Shown here: piece by piece, positions 27,915 to 36,952 of the stretch
Layout of the letters: the number at the start of each line of letters is the position of its first letter
How positions within the stretch are numbered: the first letter of the stretch is position 1
Source: Methanosphaera sp. ISO3-F5
GTDB taxonomy: Archaea > Methanobacteriota > Methanobacteria > Methanobacteriales > Methanobacteriaceae
Reading direction: 5' to 3'
Length of the DNA stretch: 64,000 nucleotides
NCBI RefSeq assembly: GCF_034480035.2
Contig: NZ_CP118753.2
Coordinates: 705,001-769,000 of the forward strand
Position numbers and translations under genes: made by a program
Notes under the pieces: generated by a model
Told to the model about the DNA's origin: nothing
The model's database searches: none
Seen by the model: the letters and a program-made list of their open reading frames with translations, nothing else

Positions 27915-29588
27915 ATGGTTTATGAAGAATTTGAAACAGAAAAACAGAAAACGCATGACAAGGTTAAAATACGACAATTAATTAACTTTGATAAGAATAA
28001 TGAAGATATAAAAGTATCTGTAGTTATACCTATTTTTAATGTAGAAACATACTTACCCCAATGTTTAGATAGTGTTATCAGCCAATCATTAAAAGAAATT
28101 GAAATAATATGTGTTAATGATGGATCAACAGATAACTCCTTAAATATATTATTAGATTATGCAGCACGTGATGACAGAGTAAAAATAATTGATAAGGATA
28201 ATGCAGGTTATGGACATACAATGAACATCGGTATGGACATGGCAAGTGGAGAATACATAGTTATCGTAGAAAGTGATGACTGGATACTACAAGATATGTT
28301 CAAAACATTATACAAAACAGCAACTGAAAACAAATTAGATTTTGTAAAAAGTGATTTTTACCGTTTCTTTGGAGAAGGACAAAATATCATTAAAAAACTT
28401 TTTAAATTAGATCCAAACGAAGAATTGTATGATAAAATTATTTCGACAAGCAAATCACATGATGCTTATACCATGCAAATGAACACATGGACCGGATTAT
28501 ATAACACTAATTTTCTTAGAAAAAATTGTATAAGACACTCCGAAACCCCTGGAGCATCATACCAAGACAATGGGTTCTGGTTTAAAACATTTTATTATGG
28601 ACAAAGAGTAATGTTCATTCCAGAAGCATTCTATATGTACCGACGTGACAACCCAAATTCTTCAGTAAAAAATAAAGAAAAAGTATATGCGATGGATACA
28701 GAATACGAACTTATATACAAGTTTCTGGAAGATAAGGGTAATTCTTCAGAATTTATGGATGCATTCACTTATGCTAAATACCATAACTTCCACTTCACAA
28801 TGGATAGAATAGACATCCAGTTCAAAAAAGAATTTCTTGAAAATACAGCTAATAATTTCAGGGAAATGATACAAAACAACGAATTTGATCCATCACTCTT
28901 AGCTGAAAATGACCAATACATATTAAATTGGATAATAAACGACACTGAGAACTATTATAAATACAATTACACAATAAACGAAGAAAACTATGATTACCTA
29001 AGTAAATATGTGGAATGTAGAATAGATATAAAAAATTATGGTACAATAGGAAACGATGTATTACTCCTAAAAAATAATGAAATTTTAACTAAAATAACAC
29101 AACCTGGCTGGTTTAATGATAAAAAAGGAAGAGGAACTGTAATTCAAAGTATCACAGGTAGTCTTGATTTAACATTTAAATGTATCAAACAAGGAATATT
29201 GGAATTTAACTTCAGAAGCATAGATTATAGGGATAACTTAGGAAACACTATGCCATTATTAATAGATTATACTGAGATAATAATTGATGATGAAACAATA
29301 ATTTCGGGCAGTATGGTAGCATGGCATGACAGTCCTTATACATATTCAAAAAAAGTTGAAGATGGTCAAAAAGTACATTTACATGTTACATGGAAACCAA
29401 TAAACAGGGATAGTAACTCATTATATGATAATAAGCAAATCAGTTTAGGAACTGTAGATGTAATTAATCTCATAAATGAAATTAATTATTTACAATATGA
29501 AAATTTAAAATTAAAAAAATTTAAGAAAGATCTTCTTAACTCAAAATCATGGAAGCTAACAGAACCATTAAGAAGTACAAAAAACTAA
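27915..29588 (+). CDS. GT2 glycosyltransferase with C-terminal beta domain
   Basis: A 557-aa protein. The GT2 domain covers ~30-260: VSVVIPIFNVETYLPQCLDS, CVNDGSTDNS, and GEYIVIVESDDWI with ESDD as metal site. A helical region follows. Residues ~366-495 carry the beta domain shared with four neighbours (CRIDIKNYG, QPGWFNDKKGRG, FKCIKQGILEFNFRSIDYRD, MVAWHDSPY). The C-terminus KSWKLTEPLRSTKN is a tail widespread in glycosyltransferases. Two direct repeats of TATATAACCAAT (about 27832 and 27868) precede the gene. It opens a co-directional cluster through 34828, with only 18 nt between it and the next start. The sugar is unknown. The beta domain is probably a glycan- or partner-binding module (inference). 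Confidence 0.82.
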   Translation: MVYEEFETEKQKTHDKVKIRQLINFDKNNEDIKVSVVIPIFNVETYLPQCLDSVISQSLKEIEIICVNDGSTDNSLNILLDYAARDDRVKIIDKDNAGYGHTMNIGMDMASGEYIVIVESDDWILQDMFKTLYKTATENKLDFVKSDFYRFFGEGQNIIKKLFKLDPNEELYDKIISTSKSHDAYTMQMNTWTGLYNTNFLRKNCIRHSETPGASYQDNGFWFKTFYYGQRVMFIPEAFYMYRRDNPNSSVKNKEKVYAMDTEYELIYKFLEDKGNSSEFMDAFTYAKYHNFHFTMDRIDIQFKKEFLENTANNFREMIQNNEFDPSLLAENDQYILNWIINDTENYYKYNYTINEENYDYLSKYVECRIDIKNYGTIGNDVLLLKNNEILTKITQPGWFNDKKGRGTVIQSITGSLDLTFKCIKQGILEFNFRSIDYRDNLGNTMPLLIDYTEIIIDDETIISGSMVAWHDSPYTYSKKVEDGQKVHLHVTWKPINRDSNSLYDNKQISLGTVDVINLINEINYLQYENLKLKKFKKDLLNSKSWKLTEPLRSTKN

Positions 29589-29606
29589 TATTTGGAGGAA
29601 AATCTT

Positions 29607-31178
29607 TTGTCAATACAGGAAAATGGCACTGCCAAAAAGATGATTGCCGAGTTTGAAAGACAATTTAATGAGATTATTAATGATTATCGTCAAAATAAAA
29701 TTTCAACAACACATTGTATACATTCATTAAATTGGTTAAGAACATCATGGGGCGTATTACGTGTAGATATAAAAAACTCTGGAAAACATAATAAATTAGC
29801 ATCATTCAGTTATACTGAAGGAACTGAGGTGCAATTTCCAGGATGGTTTAATGATGAACAGGGACAAGGAGCTTTAATCAGATTAACAGAATTAGACAAC
29901 AAAATACAATTTCATTGTGTAAATGAAGGTAATGTTAAATTCAGTTTTAGAGGAGGAGACTATAAAAATAATAAAAATGAAAGACAACCAATACTATTCA
30001 ATTACACAAAAATAACAATTAACAATAATAACATACTAAAAGATAACAAAATTGCATGGCACGACAAACCTATAATGTATAATATGAAATGCAAAGATGA
30101 TGAAAAAATAAATCTAGAAATTAATTGGGAGAATATATACAATTATTTTCCAGCATTAAAAGCGCACTTGCTAAACATTAACAACAAAAACCTAGATACT
30201 ACTATAAATGATGTTTTGAATTATTTTGATAATCAAAAACAGTTAAATGAGATAAAATCATTAGAAACAACTGTACAATTATTAAATAAGCGTAATGAAG
30301 AATTATTCCTAAAATTAGCTGAACAACAAAATGAAACGAACCAAATAATAGATTCATATAACTTTTTATTTAATACATTATTTAAGTATAATAAAATTGA
30401 ACCTAAAAAACTAGTTAAACAATCAAGAGAGTTGAACATGCAACTATTAGATTTTATTGAAAATGTATGTAAAAAATATAACCTGCAATGGTGGCTTTAT
30501 GGTGGAACATTACTCGGTGCTATAAGACACAAAGGATTCATACCATGGGATGATGACTGTGATATTAAAATGATGCGCGAAGACTATGAAAAATTCCTTC
30601 AGATAATTGGACATGAAATAGAAGAACACAACCTCACAGGAGTCATGGAAGCAAACACAACGACAAAAACCATCGACGATGTCTTCCTTCCATTTATAAA
30701 ACTGAACTACTGGGTTGACAAACATCTCTACGCATTCATCGACATATTCCCAACAGAATACTTGAAAACAGAAGTACATGACCTGAAAACAGTATTCAGA
30801 GTAGAAACCAATAGGATGGTCGGAAGACTCCGAGCAGGAGAGGATAGAAAAACAGTAATAAACGAAGCATCAGAAAGACTGGGCGTTTCAAAAACAAAAA
30901 CAAACAGGATAATCTGTGGAATTGAAGATTCAATACTCGCCGTACATGATTATGACACAGTATTTCCATTAACAAAAATCCAGTTTGAAAACAGAGAATA
31001 CCCATGCCCGAATCATTACATCAGATACATTTCAGAATTATACGGTGACGACTACCTGCAGATACCAAAAGTAATCTATGCACACGGATTCTATGATTAC
31101 CTTTCACGCCATAACAACGTATATGACAGAATGGATGAACATATAAGGAAACTTGACGAAATAAACAGAAACTTCTAA
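29607..31178 (+). CDS. LicD-family phosphotransferase with N-terminal beta domain
   Basis: About 523 aa. Residues 1-48 are helical and end in a 'W....RVDIKN' junction. Residues ~50-185 are the shared beta domain (PGWFNDEQGQGA, HCVNEGNVKFSFRGGDY, IAWHDKP). A coiled coil lies near 210-245. The LicD domain (~275-523) contains FIENVCKKYNLQWWLYGGTL, LGAIRHKGFIPWDDDCDIKM and a later FPLTKIQFENREYPCPN. The acidic WDDDCD motif suggests an active phospho-group transferase. Start: TTG 29607 sits 8 nt after GGAGG (29594-29598). The upstream in-frame TTG 29592 overlaps that ribosome binding site and is less likely. It likely adds phosphocholine or a similar group to the glycan. Confidence 0.82.
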   Translation: MSIQENGTAKKMIAEFERQFNEIINDYRQNKISTTHCIHSLNWLRTSWGVLRVDIKNSGKHNKLASFSYTEGTEVQFPGWFNDEQGQGALIRLTELDNKIQFHCVNEGNVKFSFRGGDYKNNKNERQPILFNYTKITINNNNILKDNKIAWHDKPIMYNMKCKDDEKINLEINWENIYNYFPALKAHLLNINNKNLDTTINDVLNYFDNQKQLNEIKSLETTVQLLNKRNEELFLKLAEQQNETNQIIDSYNFLFNTLFKYNKIEPKKLVKQSRELNMQLLDFIENVCKKYNLQWWLYGGTLLGAIRHKGFIPWDDDCDIKMMREDYEKFLQIIGHEIEEHNLTGVMEANTTTKTIDDVFLPFIKLNYWVDKHLYAFIDIFPTEYLKTEVHDLKTVFRVETNRMVGRLRAGEDRKTVINEASERLGVSKTKTNRIICGIEDSILAVHDYDTVFPLTKIQFENREYPCPNHYIRYISELYGDDYLQIPKVIYAHGFYDYLSRHNNVYDRMDEHIRKLDEINRNF

Positions 31179-31193
31179 CGTGGGATATATAAT

Positions 31194-32069
31194 ATGAACC
31201 GGAAAATAAACATAGCAGTATACGGATCATGCATAACAAAAGACCCGTTTACAACAGTATTCAACAGCGATTATAAGCAGCGTTATAACTGTCTGATAAA
31301 TGATCAGAAACATTCCTTAATCTCCACAATGCAGAAAAAGGAGAATGTTGATGAATCACTTCTCCAGATTCTCCCTGACAATCCGGATAACCGCTTTCTT
31401 ACACGGTGTATAAAGGAAGACTTGGAAAAAACATTCATAACACTTCTCAATGAATACGATATTGATTACCTTGTTTTCGACATTTATTTTGATGTGGAAC
31501 GTGGAATAATAAAATATAATGACAACAAAATACTGACCAGAATAACAGGATTTGAACAGACAGACTACTATAAAACACTAAAAAACATCGAAACATTATC
31601 CATGACTGAAAACCCTGTTAAATATTTTGAATTATGGAAAGAATACTGTAAAAAATTCTTCGAATACCTGCGGGAGCATTCACCAAAAACAAAAATCATC
31701 CTAGCCGAGGTTAGGTCATTAAACACGGTAAGAAGAGCTGATGGATCAACATACACGGAACCTAATTACAATATAAAAACCAAGATAAACAACCGCTACT
31801 ACAAACAGCTTGAAGACTACATAAAAGCAAATTATGATGTAAAAACAATAAAATTCGACAAGGACATCATCCTTGAAGGAAACCATAAATGGGGAAAATA
31901 CCATGTACACTACACTGATGAATACTATACAAACTTCCTCAAAAAGGTAGATGACATAATAGAACAGGACAGACTCGAAGAGGAAGTGCAAAAATTAAGA
32001 AAAGAAAACAAAGAATTAAAACAGCAGATTAAAGAATTAGAGAAACAATCAAACAACCACACCCTATAG
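31194..32069 (+). CDS. DUF6270 protein
   Basis: A 291-aa protein covering a complete DUF6270 domain: INIAVYGSCITKDPFTTVFN at 4-23, DYLVFDIYFDVERGIIKYND near 91-110, TKIILAEVRSL near 165, and HKWGKYHVHYTDEYY near 231, then a C-terminal coiled coil. The GSC near the N-terminus and the HY near the C-terminus resemble the first and last blocks of SGNH folds, so an esterase-like fold is possible (inference). It is the intact relative of the pseudogene at 26616 and of the N-terminal half at 5416-7152. It sits between a LicD gene and an asparagine-synthase-like gene with gaps of 15 and 21 nt, so it is clearly in the operon. Exact function unknown. Confidence 0.75.
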   Translation: MNRKINIAVYGSCITKDPFTTVFNSDYKQRYNCLINDQKHSLISTMQKKENVDESLLQILPDNPDNRFLTRCIKEDLEKTFITLLNEYDIDYLVFDIYFDVERGIIKYNDNKILTRITGFEQTDYYKTLKNIETLSMTENPVKYFELWKEYCKKFFEYLREHSPKTKIILAEVRSLNTVRRADGSTYTEPNYNIKTKINNRYYKQLEDYIKANYDVKTIKFDKDIILEGNHKWGKYHVHYTDEYYTNFLKKVDDIIEQDRLEEEVQKLRKENKELKQQIKELEKQSNNHTL

Positions 32070-32090
32070 AAGAGTAAAAGTGATTTTTTT

Positions 32091-34142
32091 ATGCAAGATG
32101 ATGAATTTTTTATAATAGAATCGGATAGACTAGATGAAATAAAAAACAGGCTCTACGGTTACATAATAACTGAAAACACTATACACACGGGAGAAATCCC
32201 CGAAAACAGATTAACCGGTAACGGTGCATACGTAAATATTGTATGTGATGACAACACTATAACAATTACACAGGACAACATGGGAAGCTACGGATTATAC
32301 ATATACAGGGAAAATGACAGATATGCAATATCCAACTCATTTGCACGGTTAATTAATCATGTTAAGGAAAAACACACCTTAACACTAAACACGGAATATC
32401 TGGCAAACTTCCTGACAACAAAACAGCATTGCTCTTTTGATGAAATGGCAGTAAATGAAATAACACTCATACCAAAGGACACCCTCATCAGAATCAACAA
32501 GAATAACAGAGAAATAGCATACCATATTGAATATACTAAAAAGACACTTGACATACACTCTCCGGAACTGGTACAGTGCATAGACCAGTGGTATGATCGG
32601 TGGATAAACATTATACGAAACATAATAAAAGAGGACAGCACCATCACAGTAAACATTGATGAAACACTCTCATCACGCATAATACTGTCATTAATAAGAA
32701 ATTCAAACATAAACTCAGAAAACATAAAAATAACAGCAGATAATAATGAATCTCTGATAATAAGGGAATTATCTGAAATAACAGGTTATAAAATTCAGAA
32801 TATACATAAAGAAAGTATAAAAAACATCCCACTGAGCATAGAAAAATCATACAACACAAAACTAGGAACAAACAACAGGATAAACTTACACAACCCATCA
32901 CAAAAAACACAGTACCATATAAACAGCACAAACCCATACGGCAAAAGTTGTGAAACAGTAGAAGAAGAGATTGAAGCATACACTGATGAAGCACAGTACT
33001 ATTCAAAGCATTTGGCTGGGACAATACAGAAATTTGTTATGAGAAACATGCACAAACTCCAGAAACACTTAAAAGAATACAATATATATTCACAAGAATT
33101 CAGGCAGTCACTATATGAACACACAATACTGAGAAACACTTTAAAAGACAATGTTGAGGGATACCTGTCAAACATAATTACATTAAATCCACTTCTTGAT
33201 ACGGATTTGGAGAAAATCAGTGCGGATAAACAGGAATTATATACCCTGATCCTGCAGAGATACAGTCCTGAACTGTTAAATATAACCTGCAGTGATATAA
33301 AAATAAATAATGAAATAATCAGAAAAGTAGGAAACATCAGTGACAGTGTACCACTAAAAAGACAGGAATGCCCTATTATCCGATCTTCACAGATATTTGC
33401 GCAGGAAAAAGATGACACGAACGAAGATAATGAATATGATAATCTCATAAGAAAAATATTCTTCTCAAACACATTCAAACACACGTTTCTCAAACACTAC
33501 TCAAATCATCTGTACAATCAGATAATAAAAAAATACACGGAATTCAACAGATACGATACAATCGAATTGAATCCTTCAATAGCAGTAATGAAAATAATTG
33601 AAGATGTGGAATACAGTCAGAAAAACAGTATAAAAACAGAATTTGGATGGCTTGAAAAATTCATCACACATAAAACACCTGAAGAGGTACCTGTACAAAG
33701 AAATTACTTACTCAACAAGTACAATACTGTAAGAATAGATATGAAAAATGAGGGATCACAGTCCAACCAGATAAAGATATATGATAACAGTGACGAATCA
33801 TCCAAACTTTCAGTACCTAACTGGTTTACCAATGAAAAAGGAGTTGGTGTATGTCTTTCAAGTGACAAATCCGAAATATCCTTCAAAATAAAATGTATCA
33901 GTGAAGGAAAACTGAAAATAGACCTCAGAACACTGGACATAAGAGACAGAAACAACAAACGTTTCCCGATATATATAGACTACCTCAGCTTCAAAGTAGA
34001 CGGACAGGAAATACTGAAGGAAAACAGATTAATATGGCACGATAAACCGATACACTACTCAAAAAAAGTATATAACAAGGAAATAATAAGTATATCCATT
34101 AAATGGAGACCATTCAGCAAGATAAGTAAATATGAATTATAA
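32091..34142 (+). CDS. Degenerate asparagine-synthase-like protein with C-terminal beta domain
   Basis: A 683-aa protein. Residues ~1-135 recall the class II glutamine amidotransferase part of AsnB (DNMGSYGLYIYRENDRYAIS, NSFARLI), but there is no N-terminal Cys nucleophile after Met. The middle has STITVNIDETLSSRIILSLI near 182, where AsnB proteins have the ATP-binding SGGxDS loop; the signature is lost. Residues ~546-682 are the shared beta domain (VRIDMKNEG, VPNWFTNEKGVG, IKCISEGKLKIDLRTLDIRD, LIWHDKP). Asparagine-synthase-like proteins often occur in polysaccharide clusters, where they amidate or modify glycan precursors. This one is probably not a working synthetase. It is in the operon, with AGTGAT before the ATG. 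The assignment rests on weak motifs. Confidence 0.55.
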   Translation: MQDDEFFIIESDRLDEIKNRLYGYIITENTIHTGEIPENRLTGNGAYVNIVCDDNTITITQDNMGSYGLYIYRENDRYAISNSFARLINHVKEKHTLTLNTEYLANFLTTKQHCSFDEMAVNEITLIPKDTLIRINKNNREIAYHIEYTKKTLDIHSPELVQCIDQWYDRWINIIRNIIKEDSTITVNIDETLSSRIILSLIRNSNINSENIKITADNNESLIIRELSEITGYKIQNIHKESIKNIPLSIEKSYNTKLGTNNRINLHNPSQKTQYHINSTNPYGKSCETVEEEIEAYTDEAQYYSKHLAGTIQKFVMRNMHKLQKHLKEYNIYSQEFRQSLYEHTILRNTLKDNVEGYLSNIITLNPLLDTDLEKISADKQELYTLILQRYSPELLNITCSDIKINNEIIRKVGNISDSVPLKRQECPIIRSSQIFAQEKDDTNEDNEYDNLIRKIFFSNTFKHTFLKHYSNHLYNQIIKKYTEFNRYDTIELNPSIAVMKIIEDVEYSQKNSIKTEFGWLEKFITHKTPEEVPVQRNYLLNKYNTVRIDMKNEGSQSNQIKIYDNSDESSKLSVPNWFTNEKGVGVCLSSDKSEISFKIKCISEGKLKIDLRTLDIRDRNNKRFPIYIDYLSFKVDGQEILKENRLIWHDKPIHYSKKVYNKEIISISIKWRPFSKISKYEL

Positions 34143-34189
34143 AAATTATTATCGGTAATACGGGATAAAACGGAGAGAGGAGTGATATA

Positions 34190-34828
34190 TTGAATAGACG
34201 GTCACATGAAAACAGGAAAATTATGCTGACAGAATTTGAAAAACAGTTAGATTACCTGTTCAAACAACATGATAATAAAAATCTGAACGATGAAGAATGT
34301 TTAACACATATAAACAAACTGTATAAAGCATGGGGATTAAAAAGGCTTGACTTTAAAAATAACGGAACATCACAGGAAAATTCAATAAAATATCTGGAAT
34401 ACGAAAGATTTGCATTGACATCCTTTCCGAAATGGTTCGTTGATGAACGGGGTAAGGGGTCAATAATAACCTACAGACAGGCCAGCACATCCTTACTTAT
34501 AAAATGTGTCCATGATGGAATCCTTGAAATAATATGCAGGGGAATAGATTTCAACAATTATGACCAGAAGAGAGTACCAGTATACACAAATTACACAAAA
34601 ATAACACTGAATGACGAAGTACTTCTTGAAGAAAACAGGCTCACATGGCATAATAGTCCCCTAAAATTCAACACAAAATGTTTTGATGCGCAGATAATGT
34701 ACCTGCAGGTAGAATCAGGAACAATATTTGATTACTACCCTGAATTAAACGTTTACATGCAGGAATTTAAAAACAACCTCCAAAAAACATACAAAAAGTT
34801 AAAAAAATTCATCAAAAACAACAGATAA
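34190..34828 (+). CDS. Stand-alone beta-domain protein
   Basis: A 212-aa protein. Residues 1-48 are helical (LTEFEKQLDYLFKQH, AWGLKRLDFKNNG) and ~50-185 are the shared beta domain (FPKWFVDERGKGS, IKCVHDGILEIICRGIDF, LTWHNSP). It matches the N-terminal half of the LicD proteins at 29607 and 35062 but ends before a LicD domain. No LicD remnant is visible in the 233 bp that follow, so it may be a functional separate module rather than a broken gene. Start TTG 34190, with GGAGTGAT just upstream. Last gene of the 27915-34828 run. Function unknown; a binding subunit for the neighbouring transferases is a guess. Confidence 0.65.
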   Translation: MNRRSHENRKIMLTEFEKQLDYLFKQHDNKNLNDEECLTHINKLYKAWGLKRLDFKNNGTSQENSIKYLEYERFALTSFPKWFVDERGKGSIITYRQASTSLLIKCVHDGILEIICRGIDFNNYDQKRVPVYTNYTKITLNDEVLLEENRLTWHNSPLKFNTKCFDAQIMYLQVESGTIFDYYPELNVYMQEFKNNLQKTYKKLKKFIKNNR

Positions 34829-35061
34829 AAACTTCATATAGACTCAACCAAAGTATAACTTTCATATATTATCTCCCCTTTCTTTTGCTGGCCGATGCTG
34901 CAATATTTCATAACTTATAAAATTAATACTTTGCCTGTTTTAAACAATTAATGACAGCTTAATCTCTTTTTAAAACATTTAAAAGAATAAATTCATTAAT
35001 TATTTATACTATTTCCTATAAAAATATAATTCAGATATAACAATAAAATACGGAAGGTGTT

Positions 35062-36837
35062 ATGTTGTCAGAAGAATTAGAAAATATCAGATTAACAATG
35101 CTGAACACATTCAAAAATCAGGTAAACACCCTGTTTGACTTATACATAAAAAATATTATAAACTTCAGCACACTCCAATCCAGACTCAAAATATTACTCA
35201 TAGCATGGGGACAGAACAGACTGGACATAAAAAACTACGGAACAGAAACAAACAAAATAGAATTCCTCGAATACAACCAGGGTATCAGAATCAAACAGGC
35301 ACCCTGGATGAAAAACAATGAAGGGGAAGGATACACCATATCAAGCAACCACGGAACAGATAATTATCTGATTAAGTGCATAAACAGTGGAAAACTGAAA
35401 CTCATGTTTAGGGCAATGGATTACAGGGACATAAACAACAAAAGAATTCCCATATACGTGGACTACATAAAAATACAGATAAACGGGGAAGACCAGCTGA
35501 ACACACATAAACTCTCATGGCACAACGAACCGGTCAATATAGTCAAGGAATGCGACAACGAACAGAAATTTCATATAATACTGCAGTTCCGCACAATATT
35601 TGACTATTACCCTAAACTCAAAAGCATATTCGACAACATAAAAGTAAAAAACACACTTGAAGAACATGAATTCATCAACAAATTCCTTGACTGCGAAATA
35701 ATGCTCCTCAAATACAACAACCAGAAAGACTCCTCAATGGAACTTTTCAATTACATGAACGAAAACAGGGAACTCTTTGATGACAACCAAGAAATACTCG
35801 AATCATACGAAGTATTTTCAAACTTCCTCAACAACTACGAAAAATACCAGAAAATGTATAACCAGACAGAATACTTGACACAAAAAATAGAATACCTTGA
35901 AATGACAATAAACAGATACGAAAGACAACTGGATGCAATATCATCATCAAACAACGACCTTTTCAACACAATATTCCTCGACTACCAGCTGACACCGAAC
36001 AGATTATACGCCAACATAAAAGAACTCTGCACACAGCTGTTGAAATTCATGGACAACATATGTCGCAAACATGATATAAACTGGTGGATAGACTTCGGAA
36101 ACCTACTCGGAGCAGTACGGCACGAAAACTTCATACCATGGGATGATGATCTGGACATAGGAATGATGAGACAGGACTACCATCACCTCATAAGTGTAAT
36201 GTATGATGAAATAAACGAACATGGCCTGGATGACTGTATAAACGTTTACTACAGATACCGAAAACTGAATGCAAAACAGCTCAACTCATTCGCACAACTG
36301 TTTGTAATGGATAGGGAACGTGCTGGCGGAAACGTAATGGCAGGACTCGATGTCTTCCCATATGACTACATGAAAGAACAGGACACACAGAACATCGGAA
36401 CAAGATACAACACAGCACAGAGAAACTTCTACAGCAACCTGACACGCGGAGATGATAGGTCAACAGTATACATGGGACTGGACTATGATAAAGTAATAGG
36501 AACATACTATGAGGAACTGGGATTATCATATGAAAAACAGCCGTATATCATACCTGGAGTAGAAGGAGCATATGGATACAAACAGAACCTCTATGAATTC
36601 AAAATATTTGAAACAGACAAAATATTCCCGTTAAGTGAGGTTCAATTTGGAAAATACAGATTCCCTGCACCAAATGATGTGGATTACTATCTTACAAATA
36701 CTTATGGGGAATACATGACCATACCGAAAACAATCAGATGTCACGGAAGGGTATCAAACTTCAGAAAAATACCTGAAATAAACGAAACATTTGAAATGTA
36801 CGTGGACAGATTCCGGGAAGTAAACAGTAACTTCTGA
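35062..36837 (+). CDS. LicD-family phosphotransferase with N-terminal beta domain
   Basis: A 591-aa protein with the same plan as the one at 29607. It has a helical start, a beta domain ~51-190 (NRLDIKNYG, APWMKNNEGEG, IKCINSGKLKLMFRAMDYRD, LSWHNEP), a helical/coiled-coil stretch ~200-310, and a LicD domain ~330-591 (FMDNICRKHDINWWIDFGNL, LGAVRHENFIPWDDDLDIGM, AGLDVFPYDYM). The WDDDLD acidic motif is intact. It likely transfers a phospho-linked group such as phosphocholine. The GGTG ribosome binding site fits either ATG 35062 or TTG 35065. A TATA-like TATTTATACT about 55 bp upstream suggests its own promoter. Confidence 0.82.
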   Translation: MLSEELENIRLTMLNTFKNQVNTLFDLYIKNIINFSTLQSRLKILLIAWGQNRLDIKNYGTETNKIEFLEYNQGIRIKQAPWMKNNEGEGYTISSNHGTDNYLIKCINSGKLKLMFRAMDYRDINNKRIPIYVDYIKIQINGEDQLNTHKLSWHNEPVNIVKECDNEQKFHIILQFRTIFDYYPKLKSIFDNIKVKNTLEEHEFINKFLDCEIMLLKYNNQKDSSMELFNYMNENRELFDDNQEILESYEVFSNFLNNYEKYQKMYNQTEYLTQKIEYLEMTINRYERQLDAISSSNNDLFNTIFLDYQLTPNRLYANIKELCTQLLKFMDNICRKHDINWWIDFGNLLGAVRHENFIPWDDDLDIGMMRQDYHHLISVMYDEINEHGLDDCINVYYRYRKLNAKQLNSFAQLFVMDRERAGGNVMAGLDVFPYDYMKEQDTQNIGTRYNTAQRNFYSNLTRGDDRSTVYMGLDYDKVIGTYYEELGLSYEKQPYIIPGVEGAYGYKQNLYEFKIFETDKIFPLSEVQFGKYRFPAPNDVDYYLTNTYGEYMTIPKTIRCHGRVSNFRKIPEINETFEMYVDRFREVNSNF

Positions 36838-36938
36838 CAAACTGAACTCCCATATCTTATTCAGACAGACATATTGTAAATACCCGAGTAAACTTTTAAC
36901 AATCATATTAAAATAAAAGTTAACACAAAACTTTAACC

Positions 36939-36945
36939 AGAGGTG
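36939..36945 (+). promoter_or_regulatory. Ribosome binding site pointing to an AUU start
   Basis: AGAGGTG matches the archaeal consensus GGAGGTGAT. It lies 7 nt before ATT 36953 and 4 nt before ATT 36950, both in frame with the downstream gene. There is no comparable site before the first in-frame ATG (37001), which is 55 nt away. Confidence 0.6.
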
Positions 36946-36952
36946 TATAATT

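Noticed and set aside
32357-33493. Several minus-strand open frames opposite the AsnB-like gene
   Set aside because: No conserved domains, and the + strand frame has a clear operon context, ribosome binding site and homologous C-terminal domain.
34829-35061. Possible tRNA or small RNA gene between the beta-domain and LicD genes
   Set aside because: No cloverleaf, no T-arm consensus and no GC-rich stem; it reads as an ordinary promoter region.
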